64,000 nucleotides of DNA. It comes from Arthrobacter sp. MYb23 (GTDB lineage: Bacteria; Actinomycetota; Actinomycetes; Actinomycetales; Micrococcaceae). A program made the translations under genes and the position numbers. The stretch lies in assembly GCF_002979775.1 (NCBI RefSeq), contig NZ_PCPR01000021.1:35343-99342 (forward strand). The letters are read 5' to 3'. The notes beneath the pieces are model-generated. The model made no database searches and was not told the origin of the DNA. It worked only from the letters and a program-made list of their open reading frames with translations. Below are positions 44,711 through 52,838 of this stretch, in pieces (positions within the stretch are counted from its first letter, which is position 1; each line of letters begins with the position of its first letter).

Positions 44711-45730
44711 ATGACACTCGCACCTGAAGGCCGTAAGTTGCTGCGCGTTGAGCAGCGTAACTCGGCGGTCCCGGTTGAACGTAAGCCTGAGTGGATCAAG
44801 GCCAAGGTCCAGATGGGGCCGGAGTTTGTTCAGCTCAAGAACCTGGTGAAGAAGGAAGGCCTGCACACGGTGTGTGAGGAGGCCGGTTGCCCGAACATTT
44901 TTGAGTGCTGGGAAGACAAGGAAGCGACGTTCCTGATCGGCGGGTCCGAGTGCACCCGGCGCTGTGATTTCTGCCAGATCGATACTGGTAAACCCTCCCC
45001 GGTGGATATGTTCGAGCCCACCAAGGTGGCCCGCAGTGTCCAGGCGATGCAGTTGCGGTACGCGACGGTGACCGGGGTGGCCCGTGATGACCTGGCCGAT
45101 GAGGGTGTGTGGTTGTACGCCGAAACGGTCCGGAAGATCCACGAACTGAACCCGGGCACCGGGGTGGAGTTGCTGATCCCTGATTTTTCCGGCAAGCCCG
45201 AGCACATCGCGGCGATCTGTGATTCCAAGCCCGAGGTGTTCGCCCACAACGTGGAGACCGTGCCGAGGATTTTCAAGCGGATCCGTCCGGCGTTCCGGTA
45301 CGAACGGTCCCTGGATGTCATTACGCAGGGCCGGGATTTGGGCATGGTGACCAAGTCCAACCTGATCCTGGGCATGGGCGAGACCCGCGAGGAAATCTCC
45401 GAAGCACTGCGGGACCTGCACGGGGCCGGGTGTGACTTGATCACCATCACCCAGTACCTGCGCCCGTCCGAGCGGCACTTGCCGGTGGACCGGTGGGTCA
45501 AGCCCCAGGAATTCGTTGACCTTCAGGAAGAAGCCCAGGAGATCGGCTTCCTCGGCGTCATGTCTGGCCCGTTGGTGCGGTCCTCCTACCGTGCCGGGCG
45601 TTTGTGGGCCACCGCGATGCGTAAGAAGGGCCGCGACATCCCCGCCGAACTCGCCCACATCGCCGACGGCATCCAGGACTCCGGAACCACCCGCCAAGAA
45701 GCCTCCACCATCCTCGCCGCACACGGCTAA
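44711..45730 (+). CDS. lipA: lipoyl synthase
   Basis: Radical SAM enzyme that inserts two sulfurs into octanoyl groups on carrier proteins such as GcvH. It has 339 residues. The auxiliary cluster cysteines are Cys55, Cys60 and Cys66 (CEEAGCPNIFEC); the radical SAM cluster cysteines are Cys81, Cys85 and Cys88 (CTRRCDFC). The C-terminal RSSYRA motif with the conserved serine is present. AAGGA precedes the ATG. Its place next to glycine cleavage genes rather than with lipB suggests a supply of lipoate for GcvH. Confidence 0.95.
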   Translation: MTLAPEGRKLLRVEQRNSAVPVERKPEWIKAKVQMGPEFVQLKNLVKKEGLHTVCEEAGCPNIFECWEDKEATFLIGGSECTRRCDFCQIDTGKPSPVDMFEPTKVARSVQAMQLRYATVTGVARDDLADEGVWLYAETVRKIHELNPGTGVELLIPDFSGKPEHIAAICDSKPEVFAHNVETVPRIFKRIRPAFRYERSLDVITQGRDLGMVTKSNLILGMGETREEISEALRDLHGAGCDLITITQYLRPSERHLPVDRWVKPQEFVDLQEEAQEIGFLGVMSGPLVRSSYRAGRLWATAMRKKGRDIPAELAHIADGIQDSGTTRQEASTILAAHG

Positions 45731-45961
45731 ACACCACTCGCGGCACCACCCAAGCAGCACGCCCCGTTAAGCAGCACACGCAGCCAAGAACACCAGAGAC
45801 TCCCACAGCCGGTCTAGGCAGCCTGCGGCCCCAATATCACGTGATGAGGGGCACTATCTGCCCACAATTCCGGGGTTGCCCAAAAAGCCGGGCGTAACCT
45901 TGAAGCGGACGCCAGCGCCGCCGTCGTACGTTTGATCCTGCGACGAAAGGCGAGCTGCCAC

Positions 45962-47026
45962 TTGAAGGCTGTAGCGGAAATTTTCACGATGGGTCCTGGA
46001 AACAAGGACCACCATCCCGCCCTCCGCTGCGCTGTAGGTGTGTTTGTTCCGCTGATTACGTTGACGCTGTTGGGGCGACTGGATCTTGCCGTGTTTGCGT
46101 CGTTTGGTGCGTTCACCGGAATTTATGGCCGGAACGAGCCCCATAGCGTTCGTTTCCGGAGCCAGTTGCGCGCTGGTGGCTTCATGCTTTTCATCATTCT
46201 CCTGGCCACGCTCATGGCCCGCCTGGCTCAAGCCGGAGGCATCGACGGTGCAGCTTATTCCTGGCTGCTGACGGCAGCCACCACTCTTGTGGCTGGCGCG
46301 TGCTCCGTGGTGGTGGCAGCGTGGAGGCTCCGCCCGGGCGGCTCACTCTTTCACATCTTCGCCTTCGCTGCCATTGCCTCGATCGCCGCGCAGCCGCCCC
46401 TCTGGGAAGCCCTGGCGGTGGCGGTGGGGACTACGGTCTTTTGCCTGCTGATCGGTATGTCATCGCGGGTGCTCAAAAGCCACAGAACACCGTGGAAACG
46501 GCCGCCACCCATCCGGCACACCGCAGCTGAGCGTCGGGCAATCTGGCTCGAAGGCGGCGGCTACTTGGTGGCGGCCGGTTTGGCAGGAACCATCGCAACG
46601 TTGGTGGGGGAGCGGCTCGGTTTCGGGCACACCTACTGGGCCATGGTGGCGGCGGTAGTCCCGCTGGTGGGTCACTCCACCCGGCACAGGGTGAGCCGTG
46701 GAATCCAAAGGATCGCCGGAACGGTGATCGGGTTGTTCCTGCTGGCTGGCATTCTCTGGCTGAATCCGGCGCCGTGGGCCATGGTTTTGGTCATTGCGGC
46801 GTGCCAATTCGGGGCGGAAATGTTCATTGCGCGCCAGTACTTGGTGGCGCAGGTTTTCGTGACGCCGCTGGCCTTGATTGCCACGCTGTTGGCGGCGCCG
46901 GTTGATCCTGCTTTGCTGCTGCGTGACCGCATCATCGAGACCGTCATTGGTGCCGCCGTCGGCGTTGCCGTGGTGGTGGCTCCGGCTGTCTGGCGGCGAT
47001 TGCGGGCAAGTGAACCGGGTGCATAG
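45962..47026 (+). CDS. FUSC-family membrane protein (aromatic acid exporter-like)
   Basis: A 354-residue membrane protein with two blocks of four to five helices separated by a soluble loop (RVLKSHRTPWKRPPPIRHT, about 175-195). The second block shows the FUSC signature HTYWAMVAAVVPLVGHSTRHRVSRGIQRIAGTVIGL. Relatives export fusaric acid or p-hydroxybenzoate. The start is uncertain: TTG 45962 (with AAAGG about 11 bases upstream), TTG 45932 and ATG 45989 are all possible. It precedes a MarR regulator by 96 bases. The gap from 45731 holds no recognised signal. Confidence 0.78.
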   Translation: MKAVAEIFTMGPGNKDHHPALRCAVGVFVPLITLTLLGRLDLAVFASFGAFTGIYGRNEPHSVRFRSQLRAGGFMLFIILLATLMARLAQAGGIDGAAYSWLLTAATTLVAGACSVVVAAWRLRPGGSLFHIFAFAAIASIAAQPPLWEALAVAVGTTVFCLLIGMSSRVLKSHRTPWKRPPPIRHTAAERRAIWLEGGGYLVAAGLAGTIATLVGERLGFGHTYWAMVAAVVPLVGHSTRHRVSRGIQRIAGTVIGLFLLAGILWLNPAPWAMVLVIAACQFGAEMFIARQYLVAQVFVTPLALIATLLAAPVDPALLLRDRIIETVIGAAVGVAVVVAPAVWRRLRASEPGA

Positions 47027-47084
47027 CGCCACGGCAAACTGAGGTGGTCGGCGCCGCGGGAACAAATCACCTAGGATCGATTGG

Positions 47085-47108
47085 TTAGACAAGCGAGATA
47101 CATGTCTA
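47085..47108. promoter_or_regulatory. possible MarR operator
   Basis: TAGACA (47086-47091) and TGTCTA (47103-47108) form a perfect dyad with an 11-base spacer, directly upstream of the MarR gene start (47123) and overlapping its likely leader. MarR proteins commonly repress their own gene from such a site. Confidence 0.5.
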
Positions 47109-47122
47109 CCAAAGGACTGGTG

Positions 47123-47620
47123 ATGAGCGACAAAAGTGAACGTCAGGGCTATTGGTACGGGCTGGAAAGCCGCAAGCAGATGGGCGCCGTGGACGTCCTG
47201 AATGCCCTCAGGGACTACCGCTCGGCCGAAGCTGACATGCGGCGGCGAACCCAGGCTTCCATGGGCATGGGCGAAACGGACCTCATGGCTCTCAGGTATC
47301 TGCTGGAGGCTGAGCGCGCGGGAAGGGAGGTTGGGCCCAAGGAGCTGACGGTGCGCCTGGGGATGACCTCCGCTTCCATGACTTCCTTGGTGGACCGTCT
47401 GGTCAGGTCCGGATATGTCACCCGCGAGCCGCACCCCACTGATCGGCGAGCACTTATTCTCAAGCCCACCCCGGGATCGGACCAAGAGGTCCGCAGCACT
47501 TTGGGTGATATGCATACCCGGATGATGGAGGTCGCGGGGACCCTTAATCCTGAGGAATCGGCAGTGGTGGTGGACTTCCTCAGGCGTATGCGCGGCGCGG
47601 TTGACAGCGTAGCCACGTAA
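47123..47620 (+). CDS. MarR-family transcriptional regulator
   Basis: A 165-residue winged-helix regulator with LTVRLGMTSASMTSLVDRLVRSGYVTREPHPTDRRALILKPTP split over about residues 72-115, the DNA-binding helix and the wing with the DxR motif. ATG 47123 is selected because AAAGGA precedes it by 7 bases; in-frame starts at 47102 and 47081 are less likely. MarR proteins respond to small, often aromatic, ligands. It could control the FUSC exporter upstream, itself, or the Cys-protein/kinase pair downstream, which has its own palindrome. Confidence 0.85.
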   Translation: MSDKSERQGYWYGLESRKQMGAVDVLNALRDYRSAEADMRRRTQASMGMGETDLMALRYLLEAERAGREVGPKELTVRLGMTSASMTSLVDRLVRSGYVTREPHPTDRRALILKPTPGSDQEVRSTLGDMHTRMMEVAGTLNPEESAVVVDFLRRMRGAVDSVAT

Positions 47621-47638
47621 CCCCGGCTGGACTTTAAG

Positions 47639-47679
47639 TAGTAAGTACACATATAACTAGATAGCCAAGCTACTTACTA
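47639..47679. promoter_or_regulatory. palindromic operator-like site upstream of the Cys-protein/kinase operon
   Basis: TAGTAAGTA (47639-47647) and TACTTACTA (47671-47679) are perfect inverted copies with a 23-base AT-rich spacer, 22 bases before the start at 47701. This stretch is markedly AT-rich for the region and follows the MarR stop by 19 bases. It is a likely promoter/operator; which regulator binds is unknown, with the adjacent MarR as first candidate. Confidence 0.6.
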
Positions 47680-47700
47680 GTAAATGTGTGGGAGAGAACG

Positions 47701-48111
47701 ATGACAGTCGCGCTGCGTGAACCCAGCTCCACACCAGTGGCTGAAAACACCGTGGACATCGAGGAAATCGTCACGGAACAGGTTATTCCCCAGGGGCCCG
47801 TCCACTGCGGTTCCCATATGGCCATCTCCGCCGGACCATCCTACGACGCCATGCAGTGGGTCGCCGTGGAACCGATCTGGCCAGAGTGGGCCTGCGGGTG
47901 CGGCTTCCGCATGGACATCGACGCCCTGGATCCCGTGAGCGGCGTATGGATCGCGGCTCTCCGCCGCCAGAGCCTGCAGCACGAACTGGAAATCGCCCAG
48001 AACACGCTGGAGCTGGCCTTCAAAAAAGCGGTCGACGCCGGTGTCGACCCTCGCGCTCTGGCCGAGGTGACCGGAGTCCCGGGCACCGAAATCGACTCCC
48101 TCCTTCAGTGA
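47701..48111 (+). CDS. small Cys-containing protein coupled to a kinase, function unknown
   Basis: 136 residues. A His/Cys cluster (HCGSH near residue 35 and CGCGF near 62) could bind zinc. The middle helix (LRRQSLQHELEIAQNTLELAFKKAV) is amphipathic, and the C-terminus DPRALAEVTGVPGTEIDSLL has the look of a small helix-turn-helix. The stop overlaps the kinase GTG start (GTGA, 48108-48111), so the two proteins are probably made in fixed ratio. No family is recognised. A DNA-binding or kinase-adaptor role is a hypothesis only. Confidence 0.65.
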   Translation: MTVALREPSSTPVAENTVDIEEIVTEQVIPQGPVHCGSHMAISAGPSYDAMQWVAVEPIWPEWACGCGFRMDIDALDPVSGVWIAALRRQSLQHELEIAQNTLELAFKKAVDAGVDPRALAEVTGVPGTEIDSLLQ

Positions 48112-49139
48112 CGCTCCTTGAACGGGCGGCCGTCCGCGCTGATCGCGGGGCCGTCTGCACTGAACGCTGGGCTGCAGCTGAACCCGCTGCCGCAACTGGC
48201 ACGAATCGAGGGCCTGTAACTGCACGGGCAAACGCTGGCCAGCCGGACGTGGTGCTTGGAGGCCGCTACCGGCTCGGCGCTCGACTGGGTGGAGGCTCGG
48301 AGGCGTACGTCAACGAGGCATGGGACCTGGACGCGGGCAGGGCAGTAGCGGTCAAGATTTTCAGGTCAACCGACTCCACGGATGACGCTCCTTTTCGGCG
48401 CGAGCTCGACATCCATGGACGCCTGAGGCATAAGAATATTGTCCGGATCCTGAACTCGGGAGACGGCGGGGACACGGGACACTCGGCAGACGGCGGATAC
48501 TCGGCAGACGGCGGATACTCGGCAGACGGCGGAGACACCGGAGACTCTGCTCATCCAGCCGGCCACAACCAGGAAAGCCGCAACTACGTGGTGATGGAGT
48601 TGGTGGGCGGCAAGGACCTGCGGCGGATCCTGCAGGACAGGCCCGCGTCTCCGGAGCAAGCGGCTGCGTGGATGACTGACATTGCCCGGGCCTTGACCCA
48701 CGTTCATCGCAGGGGGATTGTGCATAACGACATCAAGCCCGGCAACATCCTTGTGGACTTCGCCTCGGAGCCGCAGGGGCTTGGAATCGCGAAACTGGCC
48801 GACTTTGGAATTGCCCTCAACGGGCGTCACCCGGCGCCCAACTCCTCCTCGGGCACACCGCAGTATCTCAGCCCTGAAGAGGTATGCGGCGGGCCGTCCA
48901 CATCCGCGAGCGACATCTATTCACTGGGCCTGGTTGCCCTTGAATGCCTGACCGGAACCAAGGCGTTCCCAGGCCCTCCCCTGGAGTCCATGGTGGCAAG
49001 GACTCTCGGGGAACCCCGAATTCCCGGCACGGTGCGGAGGCGCTGGTCCATGGTGCTTCATGCCATGACTGACCCCCGCCCTGCCGGCAGGCCGTCTGCC
49101 AGCCAAGCCGTCGGTATGCTCCGACGCCTCAGCTGGTAG
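48108..49139 (+). CDS. Ser/Thr protein kinase, cytoplasmic, with a repeat insert
   Basis: A 343-residue Hanks-type kinase. The glycine loop is LGGGSEAYVNEAW, the ATP lysine Lys83 (VAVKIF), the catalytic loop HNDIKPGN (Asp208; the usual HRD arginine is replaced by Asn) and the metal site DFG (Asp232), followed by GTPQYLSPEE and ASDIYSLG. No transmembrane or PASTA region follows, so it is soluble. Residues 126-143 are three SADGG(Y/D) repeats encoded by 18-bp tandem copies inside the N-lobe. The GTG start overlaps the upstream gene's stop. Substrates are unknown. Confidence 0.85.
   Translation: MTLLERAAVRADRGAVCTERWAAAEPAAATGTNRGPVTARANAGQPDVVLGGRYRLGARLGGGSEAYVNEAWDLDAGRAVAVKIFRSTDSTDDAPFRRELDIHGRLRHKNIVRILNSGDGGDTGHSADGGYSADGGYSADGGDTGDSAHPAGHNQESRNYVVMELVGGKDLRRILQDRPASPEQAAAWMTDIARALTHVHRRGIVHNDIKPGNILVDFASEPQGLGIAKLADFGIALNGRHPAPNSSSGTPQYLSPEEVCGGPSTSASDIYSLGLVALECLTGTKAFPGPPLESMVARTLGEPRIPGTVRRRWSMVLHAMTDPRPAGRPSASQAVGMLRRLSW
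48483..48536. repeat. 18-bp tandem repeat inside the kinase gene
   Basis: Three units of TCGGCAGACGGCGGATAC (48483-48500, 48501-48518, and 48519-48536 with GAGAC at the end) keep the reading frame and add six residues each (SADGGY). A degenerate copy (GACGGCGGGGACACGGGACA) lies just before. Confidence 0.85.
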
Positions 49140-49213
49140 CCAACAATCAGGCAGATAGCGGCATGCGTCCTTATGCCGAACTGGGGCCTCCTTTATGAAA
49201 GAGAGAATGAAAA

Positions 49214-49474
49214 ATGGGATTCATCGGTTGGATCGTTTTGGGTTTGATTGCCGGAGCCATCGCAAAGGCCATCAAGCCCGGTAAGCAGGGTGGCGGCTGG
49301 ATCTCCACGATGCTCCTCGGCATCGTGGGAGCGGTTTTGGGTGGCTGGATTGGCAGCGCACTCTTCAAGGTGGGCATCAACGAGTTCTGGTCGCTCTCCA
49401 CCTGGCTGCTCGCCATCGGTGGCGCACTGCTGGTCCTCATCATCTGGGGACTGGTCACGCGCAAGAAGGCGTAA
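49214..49474 (+). CDS. GlsB/YeaQ/YmgE-family stress-response membrane protein
   Basis: An 86-residue protein of three hydrophobic helices with the family pattern GFIGWIVLGLIAGAIAKAI, GWISTMLLGIVGAVLGGWIG and a C-terminal helix ending in RKKA. Such transglycosylase-associated-like proteins are induced by stress; the mechanism is unknown. It is a single gene between the kinase and a strong terminator. Confidence 0.88.
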   Translation: MGFIGWIVLGLIAGAIAKAIKPGKQGGGWISTMLLGIVGAVLGGWIGSALFKVGINEFWSLSTWLLAIGGALLVLIIWGLVTRKKA

Positions 49475-49490
49475 CTATCCCGCAACACTA

Positions 49491-49535
49491 GAGGCCCCCG
49501 CCCTGCAGTTCTGCAGTGTGGGGGCCTCTTTGCTG
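49491..49535. terminator. terminator between convergent glsB-like and pepA genes
   Basis: GAGGCCCCC (49491-49499) and GGGGGCCTC (49520-49528) form a 9-bp GC stem with an inner CTGCAG pair in the loop, followed on the plus strand by TTTGCTG. It serves the gene ending at 49474 and may stop pepA transcription from the other side. Confidence 0.85.
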
Positions 49536-49574
49536 TCTGTGCGTCAGCGCCATCACGACCCGTGGAGGTACTGG

Positions 49575-51086
49575 CTACCCGGCTGAGTAGCCGAGTGCCA
49601 GTTCGATCAGAAGGCGGGTGCCGAAGCCTGTGGCCCCTTTGCTCCGCCATGCGTCGTCCTTGTCGGACTGCATGGTGCCGGCAATGTCGATGTGAGCCCA
49701 GGGAGTTTCCCCTACGAATTCGGCCAGAAACAACGCAGCTGTGGTGGAACCCGCGTAGGGTCCGCCTAGATTGGAGATGTCAGCAACATCGGAATCCAGT
49801 TGGGGACGGTAGGCCCGTTCCAAAGGTAGCTGCCACACTTGCTCGTCAGCACGGCTGCCGGATTCCAGAACGCGGTCCACCAGGGCCTGATCGTTGCCGA
49901 ACACCGGTGCAGTGAGCTGCCCCAAGGACATCAGGGCGGCACCAGTGAGGGTGGCGATATCAACAATCCCGTCCACCTCGTCCTCCACGGCCAACGTCAG
50001 GGCATCGCACATCACCAGGCGACCTTCGGCGTCGGTATTCTTCACCTCGATGGTGAGGCCGCTGCGGGTGGTGAGGACGTCCCCCAATTTGTACGCCGAA
50101 CCGGAGGGCATATTGTCCGTGCACATCAGGAATCCCGTGACGGCGGCCCTGCAGCCGAGGTCGCGGAGGGCGGTAAAGACCGCCAGGACTGCCGCCGCCC
50201 CGCCCATGTCCATTTTCATGAGCAGGTGCATGGGGTCGCTGGGTTTGAGGCTCACACCGCCGGAGTCGTACATGATGCCCTTGCCCACCAGGCCGAGGTG
50301 GCCGGTGGGGGAGCCGTCAGGCCTGTAGCTGAGTTTGATCATGCGGGGTTCCTGGGCGCTGCCGGCGTTCACGCCGAGGAGGCCTCCGCACCGGAGGCCG
50401 ATGAGTTGTTCCTTGGTGAACTCCTCCACTGTGAAACCGAACCGTTTGCCAAGTTCCTGGGACACCTCACCCAAACCCGCGGCCGTGAGGTGGCTGGGCG
50501 GTGCGTTGCACAGATCGCGGGCGATGGCGGTGGCCCGCACTTTCACGCGCCCCACGGTCAGCCCCCGTTCCGCGGCCGCCCTGTCTATGCCTGGGGCCAG
50601 GAACTGAACCTCGCTCAGTGCCTTCTGCTTGCTCTTGCTCTTCAGCGTTTCGTAGCTGTAGCGCGCCAGAAGTACCCCCTCCGCCAAAACCTGACCCAGG
50701 TGTTCGGCGTCGATCCCCGCAGTATCGGAAAGTTCGAATCCAAGGCGCGTGTGGCGCTGGGTGGCGCGGACCAGTGCGGCTGCAGCTTTACGCCAACCAT
50801 CAGCGTCCAGCGAACCCGGCTTACCGCCACCAACGGCAACCACCAGCGTGCCCGAGGCGTTGGCCAACTGCAGGGTGGTTCCGGGTTTGCCGTCGAAGCC
50901 TGCACTCTCCAACGTTTCCCGGTGCAGTCCGACCGACGCCGGGACGTCACCTTCGGAGGGGACCACCACGCCTATGGCATCGAGCTGATCGAAGCCATCA
51001 ACGTAGTGCAGCTCAGTTTCGTCACCCTCTAGGGACGGGACAGCCGTGAAAACTTCAGGGATCAGTTTGTAAGGTTCGTGGTTCAC
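49575..51086 (-). CDS. pepA: leucyl aminopeptidase (M17)
   Basis: A cytoplasmic two-metal aminopeptidase of 503 residues. The M17 catalytic domain begins near residue 185. Metal and catalytic residues are seen in GKGIMYDSGGVSLKP (Lys269, Asp274), MKMDMGGAAAVL and the signature NTDAEGRL (350-357). It functions in peptide turnover. The start overlaps the stop of the upstream exporter gene by 4 bases, an odd pairing for pepA. Confidence 0.92.
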   Translation of the reverse strand: MNHEPYKLIPEVFTAVPSLEGDETELHYVDGFDQLDAIGVVVPSEGDVPASVGLHRETLESAGFDGKPGTTLQLANASGTLVVAVGGGKPGSLDADGWRKAAAALVRATQRHTRLGFELSDTAGIDAEHLGQVLAEGVLLARYSYETLKSKSKQKALSEVQFLAPGIDRAAAERGLTVGRVKVRATAIARDLCNAPPSHLTAAGLGEVSQELGKRFGFTVEEFTKEQLIGLRCGGLLGVNAGSAQEPRMIKLSYRPDGSPTGHLGLVGKGIMYDSGGVSLKPSDPMHLLMKMDMGGAAAVLAVFTALRDLGCRAAVTGFLMCTDNMPSGSAYKLGDVLTTRSGLTIEVKNTDAEGRLVMCDALTLAVEDEVDGIVDIATLTGAALMSLGQLTAPVFGNDQALVDRVLESGSRADEQVWQLPLERAYRPQLDSDVADISNLGGPYAGSTTAALFLAEFVGETPWAHIDIAGTMQSDKDDAWRSKGATGFGTRLLIELALGYSAG

Positions 51087-52807
51087 CGTTTCGCCCGTTC
51101 TGTTGTTGTAGGTGCGGTTGCCGTTGACGCAGCAGTTGCCGTTGACGCGGCCGGCTCCGGAATGGCATCCGGATCGTCTGGTTCAAGTTGCTCAGGCAGG
51201 TCACCTTTCATCCGGCCGGGCATACGGCCCGCCGGGACGATCGCCAGCAAGGCGAGCCCGGACAATCCAAGGAGGGAGATCTGCAGGGCGCGGAGCCGCG
51301 CTTCCTCGTTGACTTCGATCGCGGCAGCCAGCTCGGAGGGGCTGCTCACCCGGTCACCGATGACTCCCTCCACCTGGGTATTGGTCAGGAAGTCGGCCTC
51401 GTTGACGTTCACTTTGTAGATCAGCTCCTGCGATACTTCCGGATGCGCGGCGGCACCGCTGGCGATGAGGGAGGAGAGCATTCCGACGGCGAACGCGCTC
51501 GCCACCGCGATGCCCACGCTGCCGGAGAGGTTGTGGACCAGCCCACGCCAGGCACCGACGTCGCCGGCCAACTCGCGCGGAACCGCGCTGAGCAGCGTGT
51601 TGAACACCAGTGCGACGATTGCGCCTTGGCCGAGCCCCAGCAGGATCAGGCCCAGCACCACAAACAGCTGGCCCCAGTCGTTCCGGATGGTGAAGGCGAG
51701 CAGGACCAGCGCTCCGGCCACCACCACGAAGCCGGCTTGGGCGATGATGCGTGGCGGGAATTTGTCGTACAGGAAAGCCACAAAGGTGCTCGCGAGGAAG
51801 ATGGACAAGGTGTACGGGATGATCGAGAACGAGGTCTCAATGCTGGAGCGTCCTTGCACGATCTGCATGTACAGGGGAATCAGGAAGTTCGCGGCAGTTC
51901 CCACGAACAGCATGATGGCCATGCAGGCAGTGACCGCGAGTTCGGAGCTGGAGGCGAGAACCCTGAGGTCAAAGATGCGCGGCAGCTTGGCGTCCTGACG
52001 TTTCCGGATCCACATGAAGAAGACCTGCCCGGCGATTGCTCCGAGAAGGATCAGGAGCGGCGCGGGCGAGAGCCCCAGGATGTCGAAGGGTGCCTGGCTT
52101 GTGGCGAACCAGGTACCCCAGGCGGACAAGCCGCTGAAACCGAAGCTGAGAAAAATGACGGCCACTGCGGCGATGATCGAGCCGGTCCAGTCGATTTTCA
52201 GCTTTGGTTGTGCCGGGACGGTCTTGAGTTTGAAGCTCAGCAGCAGGTTGATGGCGCCGAGGACCACCATGAGGCCGAACGAGTAGCGCCAGCCGATGGT
52301 CGTTGCGAACCAACCGGCAATCAGAAGTGCCAGGACACCCGCTGCCGGGATGGCTGCAGCCAGGAGGCCGATGGCCTTTGCTTGCTGCTGGTCCTTGTAA
52401 TTCGTGGCGATAAAGACCGTGAGGGCGGGTGCAATCAGTGCAATGACAGCGCCCGAAGATGCCTGGGCAATGAACAGCATGGCGGGACTGAGGCTGAGTG
52501 CCACACCGGCCATGGCGGCAGCATGGATGGCGACGGCGATCTGGAACACCTTACGCGTTCCGAACCGGGCGCCCAGCTTCGCTCCCAACAGGATGAAAGC
52601 CGCCATCGAAAACGTTCCGGCAGTGATGGCGGTGCCCACGGATGTTGCTGCTGTGTCCAGGTCGGTGGTGATGCCCTGCATTGAAACCGTCAAGGCGTTC
52701 ACGGCGAAGGACGCCTGGATCTGGGTGAGGACCACCACGATCAGGGGCAGCCATGAAGCCGCCTTGACGGGTGGTGGGGTTGCTTTGGTGGTTTGATCAC
52801 TGGCCAT
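51083..52807 (-). CDS. DHA2-type MFS exporter (14 helices)
   Basis: A 574-residue drug:H+ antiporter-2 family protein of the EmrB/QacA kind: 14 hydrophobic helices, the helix 2-3 loop LGAKLGARFGTRKVFQIAV and the motif C-like helix GLLAAAIPAAGVLALLIAGW. The C-terminal soluble tail (about 60 residues) ends in TATAASTATAPTTTERAKR, encoded partly by an 18-bp direct duplication (51117-51152). Substrate unknown. It is translated together with pepA. Confidence 0.87.
   Translation of the reverse strand: MASDQTTKATPPPVKAASWLPLIVVVLTQIQASFAVNALTVSMQGITTDLDTAATSVGTAITAGTFSMAAFILLGAKLGARFGTRKVFQIAVAIHAAAMAGVALSLSPAMLFIAQASSGAVIALIAPALTVFIATNYKDQQQAKAIGLLAAAIPAAGVLALLIAGWFATTIGWRYSFGLMVVLGAINLLLSFKLKTVPAQPKLKIDWTGSIIAAVAVIFLSFGFSGLSAWGTWFATSQAPFDILGLSPAPLLILLGAIAGQVFFMWIRKRQDAKLPRIFDLRVLASSSELAVTACMAIMLFVGTAANFLIPLYMQIVQGRSSIETSFSIIPYTLSIFLASTFVAFLYDKFPPRIIAQAGFVVVAGALVLLAFTIRNDWGQLFVVLGLILLGLGQGAIVALVFNTLLSAVPRELAGDVGAWRGLVHNLSGSVGIAVASAFAVGMLSSLIASGAAAHPEVSQELIYKVNVNEADFLTNTQVEGVIGDRVSSPSELAAAIEVNEEARLRALQISLLGLSGLALLAIVPAGRMPGRMKGDLPEQLEPDDPDAIPEPAASTATAASTATAPTTTERAKR
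51117..51152. repeat. 18-bp tandem duplication in the exporter C-terminus
   Basis: GTTGCCGTTGACGCAGCA (51117-51134) is followed directly by GTTGCCGTTGACGCGGCC (51135-51152). It encodes part of the ASTATA repeat near the end of the exporter. Confidence 0.8.
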
Positions 52808-52838
52808 GGTGTGCTCCGTTGGTTGCGTGGGTTTTTGG

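Noticed and set aside
46460..47650. 396-residue minus-strand frame opposite the FUSC and MarR genes
   Set aside because: It spans two good genes and a promoter region, with shadow-type composition.
47856..48107. Upstream extension of the kinase gene through the Cys-protein gene
   Set aside because: The frame is open but reads as Arg/Gly-rich shadow; the Cys-protein frame has its own start, ribosome region and the GTGA junction.
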